Shown here piece after piece: positions 1 to 7,697 of a DNA stretch of 64,000 nt. Where the stretch lies: positions 421,950 through 485,949 of the forward strand of contig NZ_CAKAKL010000003.1 of the NCBI RefSeq assembly GCF_916619195.1. The letters are read 5' to 3'. Made by a program: the position numbers and the translations under genes. Below the pieces are notes generated by a model. It had not been told where the DNA came from and searched no databases. It saw only the letters and a list, made by a program, of their open reading frames with translations. Position 1 is the first letter of the stretch. The number at the start of each line of letters is the position of its first letter. The stretch comes from Inquilinus sp. Marseille-Q2685 (GTDB lineage: Bacteria; Pseudomonadota; Alphaproteobacteria; DSM-16000; Inquilinaceae).

Positions 1-351
1 GGCCCGCGCGTCACCAGCCCGGGCCACGGCCACTACGCCGCCACCAAGGCCGGCATCAACGGCTTCCTGAAATCCGCGGCGCTGGAGTTCTCGGGCTACG
101 GCATCACTGTCAACGGGGTCGAGCCCGGAAACATCCTGACCGAGGGGATGCAGCAGCACCGCAGCGCCGAGTTCATCGCCATGATGGAGCGGGCGGTGCC
201 GCTTGGCCGGCTCGGCACGCCGCAGGACGTCGCGGCTGCGGTGGCCTTCCTGGCCTCGGACGACGCCGCCTACATCACCGGCACCACCATCGTCGTAGAC
301 GGCGGCCAGACCCTGCCGGAAGGGCACGACTTCCGGCTGCGGCCGCAATAG
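1..351 (+). CDS. SDR family NAD(P)-dependent oxidoreductase, C-terminal part
   Basis: The gene enters from the left edge; 116 residues are visible, from frame 1 of the window to a TAG stop. The catalytic tyrosine-lysine pair of classical short-chain dehydrogenases is seen in HYAATKAG near the left edge. It is followed by the family's PG motif (VEPGNI) and the C-terminal motif with ITGTTIVVDGG. The Rossmann glycine motif and catalytic serine lie upstream of the window. Family members reduce or oxidise sugars, steroids or acyl carriers in the cytoplasm; the substrate cannot be told here. It belongs to the preceding locus rather than the glycan cluster, because a 383-nt gap follows. Confidence 0.88.
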   Translation, partial: GPRVTSPGHGHYAATKAGINGFLKSAALEFSGYGITVNGVEPGNILTEGMQQHRSAEFIAMMERAVPLGRLGTPQDVAAAVAFLASDDAAYITGTTIVVDGGQTLPEGHDFRLRPQ

Positions 352-734
352 GGAGAGGGCAGGCGAGGGGCTGCGCCCGGCCGCTTCTCCGGGCGCGACC
401 GTTTTGAAGACCGCCCCCTCGCCGTCCTTGCGCGGAGGAGAAGCCGGCGAGGCATCGAGGAGCCTCCGGGCCCCGCTGAAGCGGACGACCAGCGGCCGGG
501 CCCAACTGAACCGGACCCCGCGCACGCACTGGAAATCCCCTTGCGCGATCACGGACTCTGATGAAGCTCTGTTATCCGTCACCGCGATCGTAGCGCCTTG
601 CAGTCGGCATGAAAGATAACGAAGCTTGGTTTGCAAACGGTTTTGTGCCGCACTAATCTTGAGAAATTCAATATCGCCGCGGCTGATATGGCTGTGAGGG
701 GCGTCGGGGACGGTGCATCTGGGGGGATTGTCAA
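352..734. other. Intergenic region before the glycan cluster
   Basis: No convincing gene is seen in these 383 nt. The first part is GC-rich like the SDR gene. From about 600 it becomes A+T-richer and contains the promoter-like element at 631-659. Confidence 0.5.
631..659 (+). promoter_or_regulatory. Candidate sigma-70-type promoter of the glycan cluster
   Basis: TTGCAA (631-636) and TAATCT (654-659) are separated by 17 nt, upstream of the epimerase gene. The -35 box lies inside the 10-bp palindrome GTTTGCAAAC (629-638), which could be a regulator site. Seen by eye only. Confidence 0.35.
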
Positions 735-1742
735 ATTACCGACAAGATTTTCATCACCGGCGTTGCAGGTTTCCTGGGAAGCCACCTGGCCGACGCATTC
801 TTGAGTCGTGGTGAGCAGGTAGCCGGTATCGACAATCTTCTGGGCGGCGCCGTTGAGAACGTGCCGCCCGGGGTCAACTTCCGGATGGTCGACTGCAACG
901 ACCGGCATGCCTATGCCGACATGCTCCATGGCACACGGGTCGCCTACCATTGCGCCGCATTGGCCCATGAGGGCCTCAGCGTATTCTCGCCGCATCTGAT
1001 CAGCACGCACGGCGTCAATGCGACGACGGGCTTCATCAGCGCGGCCATCGCTGCCGGCGTCAAGCGCATCGTGTATTGCTCCTCCATGGCGCGATATGGC
1101 CGTAACCCGCCGCCCTTTACGGAAGACCAGGATCCTCGACCGGTCGATCCCTATGCAGTGTCGAAATGTGCTGGCGAGCTGATGCTGCGCACGCTCTGCG
1201 ACGCTCATGGCGTGGAGTTCAATATCGCAGTTCCGCACAATATTATCGGCCCGCGGCAGCGCTACGACGATCCCTACCGCAATGTCGCGAGCATCATGAT
1301 CAACAGGATGCTCCGCGGCCTTCAGCCGGTCATCTATGGCGACGGCGCTCAACGGCGATGCTTCAGCTTTGTCGACGATGTCGTGCCCTCGCTGGTCCGT
1401 CTTGGCGTCGACCCCGATATTCGGTCGGAGGTCTTCAATCTTGGTCCCGACGAGCAGGTCGTGAGCATACTGGATCTGGCGCGCGAGATTGCCGACCTGC
1501 TCGACTTCGAGCTGGCACCGATTTTCGTGCCCTCCCGGCCGCTCGAGGTGCAGCATGCGTTTTGCTCCTCCGACAAGGCACGCCGCCTCCTGGGCTATCG
1601 GACCACCTATAGGTTGCGGGACGGCCTGGCCAAAATCATCGCCTGGATCCGCGCCAAGGGCCCCAAGGAATTCCGCTACGATTACGAGATCGAGATCCGC
1701 AACGAGCGGACCCCCCGAACATGGGCGGAGTCGATCATCTAA
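735..1742 (+). CDS. NAD-dependent epimerase/dehydratase (sugar-nucleotide modifying)
   Basis: Extended-SDR enzyme of 335 residues acting on a nucleotide sugar in the cytoplasm. The Rossmann motif GVAGFLG (glycines 9, 12 and 15), the CSSM segment and the catalytic DPYAVSK tyrosine-lysine pair are all present. The start is odd. The frame is open from 687 but contains no ATG, GTG or TTG before TTG 801, and starting there would delete the NAD-binding motif. The best candidate is the rare codon ATT at 735, with a GGGGGG Shine-Dalgarno-like run 8 nt upstream. It would give a standard N-terminus, M-T-D-K-I-F-I-T-G. An upstream sequencing error or frameshift is the alternative. It opens the glycan cluster and is followed by the FkbM gene. 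Confidence 0.85.
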   Translation: MTDKIFITGVAGFLGSHLADAFLSRGEQVAGIDNLLGGAVENVPPGVNFRMVDCNDRHAYADMLHGTRVAYHCAALAHEGLSVFSPHLISTHGVNATTGFISAAIAAGVKRIVYCSSMARYGRNPPPFTEDQDPRPVDPYAVSKCAGELMLRTLCDAHGVEFNIAVPHNIIGPRQRYDDPYRNVASIMINRMLRGLQPVIYGDGAQRRCFSFVDDVVPSLVRLGVDPDIRSEVFNLGPDEQVVSILDLAREIADLLDFELAPIFVPSRPLEVQHAFCSSDKARRLLGYRTTYRLRDGLAKIIAWIRAKGPKEFRYDYEIEIRNERTPRTWAESII

Positions 1743-1774
1743 CCGGAAGAATAGTCGCTGTCGGAGATGACGAC

Positions 1775-2551
1775 ATGGACCCGGCGCAGCTGTTCCGCAA
1801 GATCGGCCGCACGGCCCAGGTCCATATCCCGTTTCTTCGGGAACTGGGCAAATCCGTCGAGCACCGATGGCGCCTGCTGATACGCGCACCCCACGACCGG
1901 GAGTTGGACGGATTGCGGCTGATTGATGTGCCTGGCAATGCGTTGTTCCTGGACGTCGGCGCCAATCGCGGCTGGGCCACCCGCTCCATCAAAGCCATCT
2001 GTCCAAACGTTCGCATCGACGGCTTCGAGCCGAATCCCGAAATGGCCCGCCGCATCGCCCATCTCTACCGCCCGCCGGACGCCTTCCACATGCTGGCCCT
2101 GGCGGACCGTACGGGGGAGTTTCCGCTCTACGTGCCGAGCTATCGGGGGCTGGCCTTCGACGGCCTAGCGTCCCTGAGCGAGACGGAGGCGCGCCGCTGG
2201 CTCAGCCGGGACACCCTGTTCGGATTCGATCCCAGACGCATGGCAATCCGTGAGATCGCGGTTCGCGTCACGACCTTGGACAGTCTTGGCCTCGATCCCT
2301 TCTTCATCAAGATCGACGTGCAGGGGCACGAATACGATGTGATCGCCGGTGGCTTGGCCACGATCGCGTCATCGCAGCCCATCATTTTCGCGGAAAGCCA
2401 GGTCCTGGATATAGAAAAGGTGCTCGGGCTGCTGTCGGACTGGAGCTATCAGGTCTGGCGCTTCGACGGCGCGTTTCGGGCAGGGGAGATTTCCGAGCAA
2501 AACGTGTATCTGGTGCCCGCGTCGAAGATCGGGCTGATCCGGGCGTCCTAG
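1775..2551 (+). CDS. FkbM family methyltransferase
   Basis: SAM-dependent methyltransferase of 258 residues. It has motif I LFLDVGANRG, the acidic FEPNPE segment that binds the SAM ribose, and the FkbM signature FIKIDVQGHEYDVIAGG. Family members O-methylate sugars or polyketides; in this glycan cluster a sugar hydroxyl is the likely target. I chose ATG 1775 because GGAGA lies 7 nt upstream. An in-frame ATG at 1721 overlaps the epimerase end and has no ribosome site. The stop shares the four bases CTAG (2548-2551) with the stop of the convergent dehydrogenase gene. Confidence 0.87.
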   Translation: MDPAQLFRKIGRTAQVHIPFLRELGKSVEHRWRLLIRAPHDRELDGLRLIDVPGNALFLDVGANRGWATRSIKAICPNVRIDGFEPNPEMARRIAHLYRPPDAFHMLALADRTGEFPLYVPSYRGLAFDGLASLSETEARRWLSRDTLFGFDPRRMAIREIAVRVTTLDSLGLDPFFIKIDVQGHEYDVIAGGLATIASSQPIIFAESQVLDIEKVLGLLSDWSYQVWRFDGAFRAGEISEQNVYLVPASKIGLIRAS

Positions 2552-3579
2552 GCGTCCTGCCGGCAAGCCATCTCGTAGGGTGGAGCCGCCTCGATCCACG
2601 TCCCACCCGCTTCGGCAGAGGACATGCACGCGTCGACGATGGCGGCGAGCCGCACGCCTTGCCAACCGTCAGACACGGGTCTTTCTCCTGTTCGCACGCA
2701 ACGCAGAAAACATTCGACCGCATTCGCCAAGGTTTCCCTTCGGCTGTGCAGCGGCAGAACCCTGCCGTTGAGACGATCTGCGTCGACGCCGCAAAGTCCA
2801 TGTTCGTCCGCCACGGGGCGCGGACGCTCATGGAATCTGACCTTGTGATGGAGCTCCATGTCATCGAACTCGACGGCCTGCCGATTTGAGCTGATGACAA
2901 TGCGCCGGGCTTTGGTCGATGCGGACCAGTTCACGTTGATTCCAGCTCTCATGCCTGACGCATAAGTCAGCGCTATCCTCTGGCCAGGCGTGGCGGCGCC
3001 TTGAGTCGGCAGTTTTTTTGCGGAGACGGCGAGAGGGCTCTCACCGACGAGGAAGTCCAGAATGGCAAGGTCATGGATCGCAAGATCGTGAAAGATGGAG
3101 GTATCCTCTCGACACTGCCCTTTATTGGTTCGAATCGATTCGTAGCACCGGACGTTTTCGAGATCTTTTAGGACGAGCATTTCCTTGATCAGCCTGATGC
3201 TGTCACTGTAGAGAAAAGTATGATCAACGAATAGAACCCGTCTGCGCTCCTGCGCCAGCATGACCAGTGCTCGTGCCTGGGCCGCCGTCTCTGCAATCGG
3301 CTTCTCGATCCAGACATGCCTTCCAGCCTCAAGAGCGGCTTTGGCGATGCCGTAATGGGTGTTGGCCGGCGTGGCTATGACCACGGCATCCATATTGCCT
3401 CTGCCCAACAGCTCGTCCGGGCTCGCCGCGAGCAAAGCATTCGGAAAATGGCGGCGGGCCTCCTCGCGCTTGAGAGGGGCGATATCGGCGATGAAGGACA
3501 CGTCGAGTGCCGGCACTTCCGAGAAGCATCGGGAAAGTATCTTTCCCCAGTAGCCGAACCCGATGATGCCGATCCGCAT
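2548..3579 (-). CDS. Gfo/Idh/MocA family oxidoreductase
   Basis: NAD(P)-dependent sugar dehydrogenase of 343 residues. It has the N-terminal dinucleotide motif IGIIGFGYWG and the family lysine in EKPIAET, followed by the C-terminal alpha/beta domain. Relatives such as WlbA/WbpB oxidise C3 of UDP-N-acetylglucosaminuronate. Together with the DegT aminotransferase at 7671-8888 this would fit synthesis of a 3-amino sugar (inference). The start is the ATG at 3579, preceded by GGGAGGGG; an upstream in-frame ATG at 3615 adds a non-homologous Arg/Gly stretch. It is transcribed against its neighbours and ends tail-to-tail with the FkbM gene. Confidence 0.88.
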   Translation of the reverse strand: MRIGIIGFGYWGKILSRCFSEVPALDVSFIADIAPLKREEARRHFPNALLAASPDELLGRGNMDAVVIATPANTHYGIAKAALEAGRHVWIEKPIAETAAQARALVMLAQERRRVLFVDHTFLYSDSIRLIKEMLVLKDLENVRCYESIRTNKGQCREDTSIFHDLAIHDLAILDFLVGESPLAVSAKKLPTQGAATPGQRIALTYASGMRAGINVNWSASTKARRIVISSNRQAVEFDDMELHHKVRFHERPRPVADEHGLCGVDADRLNGRVLPLHSRRETLANAVECFLRCVRTGERPVSDGWQGVRLAAIVDACMSSAEAGGTWIEAAPPYEMACRQDA

Positions 3580-3692
3580 GCAGCGCCCCTCCCGCCCTGA
3601 TCTGCCGCTCCTCAAATTACCACCCTCAATCTTCCGATTCTATCCAGCAGCATCGCCGAATTTCCATGTTTCGATGAAATAACGGCATGGCG

Positions 3693-3720
3693 TTGCGTCG
3701 CCGACTGCCTCTGTTAAAGT
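3693..3720 (+). promoter_or_regulatory. Candidate promoter for the glycosyltransferase operon
   Basis: TTGCGT (3693-3698) and TAAAGT (3715-3720) with a 16-nt spacer, in the A+T-richer divergent gap between the Gfo/Idh gene and the glycosyltransferase gene. Weak, by eye. Confidence 0.28.
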
Positions 3721-3745
3721 GATCCGGGGTGGGGGGATGATTCGT

Positions 3746-4552
3746 ATGCCCGATATATCGATTGTGATTATCTCGACCAACGAGGGCGAGGAACTGGACC
3801 CTTGCCTGGCATCGGTGCTGGCCAGCTCTGCGGATTTCGAGCTGATCGTGTTCGACAACGCGTCCACGGATCAGACCGGCGACCTGCTGGCACGCAAATA
3901 TCGCGACAGTCGGATTTCTGTCGTGACCAATCCCACGAAACTGGGATTTATCGAAAACAATAACAGGGGAATAGCGATGGCGAGAGGTCGCTACGTCCTC
4001 CTGCTCAATCCCGATACGATTCTGAAGCCTGACACGCTGGCTGCCATGGTGAGCTTCATGGACGCTCATGCGGATGCTGCGGTTGCAACCTGCCGTCTGC
4101 TCTATCCCGACGGCGCACACCAGACACATGTCCGGCGCTTTCCGACGCTTCGAAGCTATTTTTGGCGCATTACCCATCTGGACAGGCTGTTTCCGCGTCT
4201 GCGATCTGTCGAACGGTATCTGATGAACGACCTGCGGCACGATCGGCCGGTCGAAGTGGACTGGTTCATCACCGCCTTTTTCTTCATGCGCAGACAGGTC
4301 ATTGACCGGATCGGCGCGCTCGACAGAACGCTGCTGCAGCCGTTCTATTGTGAAGATCTTGAATGGTGCTATCGCGCCCGTCTTAGCGGTTACAAGAACT
4401 ATTACCTTCCGAACGTTACGATCACTCACGTCTATCGCCAAAGCAGCAGCAAACGCTTCGGTCGCCTTTCCATCGTTCATTTTTGCAATATCGCAATATT
4501 CTTCTGGAAACATCGCATGGCGTTGCTGACTGGAAAGGTCGCCTCGACATGA
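3746..4552 (+). CDS. Glycosyltransferase family 2
   Basis: GT-A fold glycosyltransferase of 268 residues transferring a sugar from a nucleotide donor to the growing glycan at the cytoplasmic membrane face. It starts with the family beta-strand ISIVIISTNE, continues with the VFDNASTDQT segment, the LLLNPDT acidic motif and the C-terminal YCEDLEWCYR catalytic-base region. ATG 3746 has a G-rich ribosome site ending 9 nt upstream. An ATG at 3737 and a GTG at 3719 are in frame but worse placed. The stop overlaps the ATG of the radical SAM gene in ATGA, so the two are translationally coupled. Confidence 0.9.
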   Translation: MPDISIVIISTNEGEELDPCLASVLASSADFELIVFDNASTDQTGDLLARKYRDSRISVVTNPTKLGFIENNNRGIAMARGRYVLLLNPDTILKPDTLAAMVSFMDAHADAAVATCRLLYPDGAHQTHVRRFPTLRSYFWRITHLDRLFPRLRSVERYLMNDLRHDRPVEVDWFITAFFFMRRQVIDRIGALDRTLLQPFYCEDLEWCYRARLSGYKNYYLPNVTITHVYRQSSSKRFGRLSIVHFCNIAIFFWKHRMALLTGKVAST

Positions 4553-5817
4553 GCGTGTTGTTGCTGAATCAGCCCTGGATCGAAAGCGAGGACGAGTACG
4601 GCCTTCGTGCGGGGGTCCGCTGGGCGCAGATCCGCAAGCGTGACCGCTCGATGCCGTTTTATTCCTTTCCCTACGCACTTGCATGCGCCACCAGCTACCT
4701 CAATGCCAACGATGTTAAGGCCGTTCTGCGCGACAGCATCGCCTTGGGGGAGCGGAAGGAGCAGACGCTGCGGCACATCGCGGACCGCGATTACGACGTT
4801 GTCGTTCTGGAGACCTCGACAGCCTCCGTCGAATACGATCTCGGCTTCTGCGACGCGATCAAGGAGCTTCGTCCCGAGGTGACCGTCTGTCTTTCCGGGC
4901 AGCACGCCACCGCGATGCCGGAGGACGTATTGCGCTCTAGCCGCGCCGATTTCGTTTTGATCGGCGAATACGAAAAAACCCTCCTCGACCTCTGCCGGCG
5001 CCTGAATGCCGGCCAGGCGCCTGAGACCCAGATGAAGGGCCTAGCCTATCTGCGGGAGGGGCAGTTCATCAATGGAGGTCGACGGGAAGCTCTGGATCTC
5101 GGCGATTTGCCGCCGCCCTACAGAGACCCCTTGACGGTCCAGAAATACAGTGAGCCATCTGCTCGCTTCTTTCCCAACGCTGCCGTGATGACATCGCGCG
5201 GCTGTTCGTTCCAGTGCACATTCTGCGTTGAGGCTTCCCTCAACTATGGCTGGCCCTCGCGGTTCCGCTACCGTCCGCTGGAGAATGTGCGCGAGGAAAT
5301 CCTGACGCTGGCCGCCGACCATGGGATCAAGGAGATTTTCTTTGATGACTCATTCTTTACGGAAAAGCGCGCCATCGAGATATCGGAGTTGATGGGTTCT
5401 CTCCCTGTCCGGCTGCATTGGTCGTGCTGGATCGATCGAGGCATTTCCGAAGAGACCTTGAGACGAATGAAGCGGGCCGGGTGTTCGGGGGTTAAGTTCG
5501 GGGTCGAGACTTTCGATCCGGAGATCGGGCTCGCGGCACGGAAGAAGGTTCGTCGCGAGGCCGTGGAAGCGCTGGTCCGGCGCTGCCGCCGGGCCGGCCT
5601 GCTGACCCATGCCAGCTACGTCTTCGGACTTCCGGGCGAAACGCGGCAGACCCTGGAAAGGACCTTGCAGGCAGCGGCTTCGCTCAAGACGACATCCTTT
5701 CAAGCTCCATCGCCGTCCCGATCCCCGGAACGGAGCTGTTTGAGCAGGCGCAGAGAAACGGCTGGCTGCGAACGACCAATTGGAACGAATACGAAGGGCA
5801 GGGCTCGTCCGTCCTGA
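4549..5817 (+). CDS. B12-binding-domain radical SAM protein, frame as read (C-terminus frameshifted)
   Basis: N-terminal cobalamin-binding-type alpha/beta domain (about residues 1-150), then a radical SAM core whose [4Fe-4S] cysteines are C219, C223 and C226 in RGCSFQCTFC. Class B enzymes of this kind do methylations or rearrangements at unactivated carbons; in a glycan cluster a sugar or lipid carrier is a plausible substrate (inference). ATG 4549 overlaps the preceding stop. Up to about 5704 the protein is normal, but the last 38 codons read as Arg/Ser/Pro-rich nonsense. The expected family continuation SIAVPIPGTELFEQAQ is in another frame from 5706, so one base appears to be missing near 5704-5705. 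Confidence 0.8.
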   Translation: MSVLLLNQPWIESEDEYGLRAGVRWAQIRKRDRSMPFYSFPYALACATSYLNANDVKAVLRDSIALGERKEQTLRHIADRDYDVVVLETSTASVEYDLGFCDAIKELRPEVTVCLSGQHATAMPEDVLRSSRADFVLIGEYEKTLLDLCRRLNAGQAPETQMKGLAYLREGQFINGGRREALDLGDLPPPYRDPLTVQKYSEPSARFFPNAAVMTSRGCSFQCTFCVEASLNYGWPSRFRYRPLENVREEILTLAADHGIKEIFFDDSFFTEKRAIEISELMGSLPVRLHWSCWIDRGISEETLRRMKRAGCSGVKFGVETFDPEIGLAARKKVRREAVEALVRRCRRAGLLTHASYVFGLPGETRQTLERTLQAAASLKTTSFQAPSPSRSPERSCLSRRRETAGCERPIGTNTKGRARPS

Positions 5818-6023
5818 GATACCGGGATCTGAGCGAGACCGACCTGGTCTGGGCCATGACCCAGGCGCGCCGGCTGAAGATCCGCAAGCTGCTGAAGAAT
5901 CCTCTGGCGCTGTCTCTGTACGCCATCAAGCTTCTTCGGATGATGGGGCCGCGGGATTTCATCCGGGATATGCGTCGGAAGACAGCGTTTCTTCTGACGC
6001 GGGAAGCACAGCCGCGAAGATGA
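5706..6023 (+). pseudogene. Displaced C-terminal part of the B12-binding radical SAM gene
   Basis: Frame 0 from 5706 reads SIAVPIPGTELFEQAQ, continues for about 105 codons with normal composition, and stops at TGA 6021-6023. That stop overlaps the ATG of the next gene (6020) in ATGA, exactly as expected if this is the true end of the radical SAM gene. Restoring one base near 5704-5705 would give a 491-residue protein. Either the gene is broken in this strain or the assembly has a one-base error. Confidence 0.75.
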
Positions 6024-6661
6024 CGACTCCACCGACCACCGCATCCCGCGTTCCGACTTCGGGCAAGCGCGTTTTTGACGTCGCCGTCTCGGCGGTCCTG
6101 CTGGTGGCGCTGGCGCTGCCATTCGCCCTCGTCGCCATTCTCGTCGCGCTGGACTTGCGGGGAATGCCGTTCTTTTGCCAGCGCCGGATCGGCTGGAACG
6201 GCAAGCCTTTTACGATCTACAAGTTCCGCAGCATGAAAAAGGGCAGCCCGCCCGCCAATCCCGGCGACAATGCGGAGGTTCCGTTCCTTTACGTGCCGCG
6301 GCATGATCCTCGCATTACTCGCCTCGGCAGGTTTCTGCGCCGCTACAGCATCGACGAGACCCCGCAGCTCTTGAATGTCCTTCTGGGCAACATGAGCCTG
6401 ATCGGACCAAGGCCGTTCGATGTCCGCGATTTCGAGCAAGGCCCCTTTCCGTATGACGGTTATGGCGAATGGGCTCGGAAACGCCATTGGGCACGGCCTG
6501 GAATAACCGGTCTCTGGCAGGTATCGGGGCGCAACGACACCAGCTTTGCCGATCTCATTGCTCTCGACCTGCGATACGTCATGGAATGGACGCCGGGCTT
6601 GGAGTTCTTGATTATTCGCCGGACCTTCAGGGCGGTGATGGGCGGCCGCGGTGTCTACTGA
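6020..6661 (+). CDS. Polyprenyl-phosphate sugar-1-phosphate transferase (WcaJ/ExoY/PglC type)
   Basis: Initiating transferase of 213 residues that loads the first sugar-1-phosphate onto undecaprenyl phosphate. One hydrophobic segment lies at about residues 22-43, after KRVFDVAVS. The core carries QRRIGWNGKPFTIYKFRSM, the DPRITRLGRFLRRYSIDE catalytic region, NMSLIGPRPF and RPGITGLWQVSGRND, all typical of the bacterial sugar transferase family. Its length matches the short ExoY/PglC-like form without the extra N-terminal membrane domain. It starts at ATG 6020 in a 4-nt overlap with the restored radical SAM frame and overlaps the next gene by 11 nt. Confidence 0.92.
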   Translation: MTTPPTTASRVPTSGKRVFDVAVSAVLLVALALPFALVAILVALDLRGMPFFCQRRIGWNGKPFTIYKFRSMKKGSPPANPGDNAEVPFLYVPRHDPRITRLGRFLRRYSIDETPQLLNVLLGNMSLIGPRPFDVRDFEQGPFPYDGYGEWARKRHWARPGITGLWQVSGRNDTSFADLIALDLRYVMEWTPGLEFLIIRRTFRAVMGGRGVY

Positions 6662-7697
6662 GCCTCTCGGCCGCGCCAGGAAAGCCCTGGCTCGCACCAT
6701 GCGCTATGCCAGGGCCGGACTGTCCTGGAAAATCCGCGGCGACACCGTGCTGGGGTATGCGCCCGAGGAAATCTCCTTGGAGCTGACCAACAGCTGCAAC
6801 TTCAAATGCGCATTCTGCCCGCAATCGGATCCCAAGCACTTCGATCATGTCGCGCGCACCATGTTGGACCCGGACGCGGCGGAACTGATGCTGACTCGGC
6901 TTCGCGAAGGCGGCGTCAAGACGGATGTGATGCACTGGACGCTCGACGGTGAGCCGTTCCTGAATCGCAATTTCGATGATATCTGCGCTCTAGCTGTCAA
7001 GCTTGGCTGGCGCCACTTCATCTTCGCAACGAACGGCTTTTACTGTACGCCGGCAAGGCTATCCACGCTGCCGCGACAGAACGGAGCGCGCTATGTCCTT
7101 CATGTCGATTTCTGTTCAGACGAAGCGCTCTTTGAAAAGCATCGCGGCCAGGCGGGGTCCTGGGAACGGATCAGACGCAACATTCTGGGCGTGGCGAACG
7201 ACAGGGCTCTCGCGCATATCAGCGTCCAACTGACCGACATCTCGTCCTTTGCGATCGATGATGCCGATGTGTTGGAAAGGCGGTTCTCCGACCTGAAACG
7301 CATATTTTCCGGATGTCGGGGCATAACCTTCAAGACGCGGACGTTCCACAACGCCTGTGGACACGTTCCGGAGCTGGCTGCGCGGAAGAAGGCCGCCAAC
7401 CGCACCTACAATCTGTGCCCTTATCCCTGGATGTCGCTGTACGTGGCGTCGAACGGCGATGTGGTCGCCTGCTGTCGGGACCTGCGACACAAAACGGTGC
7501 TGGGCAATCTCATCACCGACAGCCTTCCTTCGATCTGGAATGGGCCGAGATATCAGCAAATGCGTGCAGTCTTGCTCGCCCGGAAGCCGGAAAGCATCGA
7601 TGCATGTAAAAATTGCGATCTGCCTTACGACGCCAACAAATTCGCTCTCGGCCATATGATCCATATCGCGCTAAACCGGTTTGGCATGCTGCGGTAG
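6651..7697 (+). CDS. Radical SAM protein with SPASM-type C-terminal domain
   Basis: 348 residues from GTG 6651, which overlaps the sugar transferase end. The radical SAM cluster cysteines are C49, C53 and C56 in NSCNFKCAFC. A C-terminal cysteine-rich region, with NLCPYPW, VVACCRD and CKNCDLPY, looks like a SPASM domain holding auxiliary iron-sulfur clusters. SPASM enzymes oxidise alcohols or modify peptides; examples include aminoglycoside and sugar dehydrogenation. The substrate here is unknown. It ends tail-to-tail with the DegT gene, overlapping by 27 nt. This is the second radical SAM enzyme in the cluster. Confidence 0.87.
   Translation: MSTEPLGRARKALARTMRYARAGLSWKIRGDTVLGYAPEEISLELTNSCNFKCAFCPQSDPKHFDHVARTMLDPDAAELMLTRLREGGVKTDVMHWTLDGEPFLNRNFDDICALAVKLGWRHFIFATNGFYCTPARLSTLPRQNGARYVLHVDFCSDEALFEKHRGQAGSWERIRRNILGVANDRALAHISVQLTDISSFAIDDADVLERRFSDLKRIFSGCRGITFKTRTFHNACGHVPELAARKKAANRTYNLCPYPWMSLYVASNGDVVACCRDLRHKTVLGNLITDSLPSIWNGPRYQQMRAVLLARKPESIDACKNCDLPYDANKFALGHMIHIALNRFGMLR

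Noticed and set aside
404..619. Possible small gene in the gap after the SDR gene
   Set aside because: Ser/Arg/Pro-rich composition, no ribosome site and no continuity with either neighbour.
801..1742. TTG 801 as start of the epimerase
   Set aside because: It would remove the whole Rossmann glycine motif that is plainly encoded upstream in the same frame.
5690..5710. Programmed -1 frameshifting in the radical SAM gene
   Set aside because: No slippery heptamer of the X-XXY-YYZ kind and no clear downstream pseudoknot; a single-base deletion is simpler.
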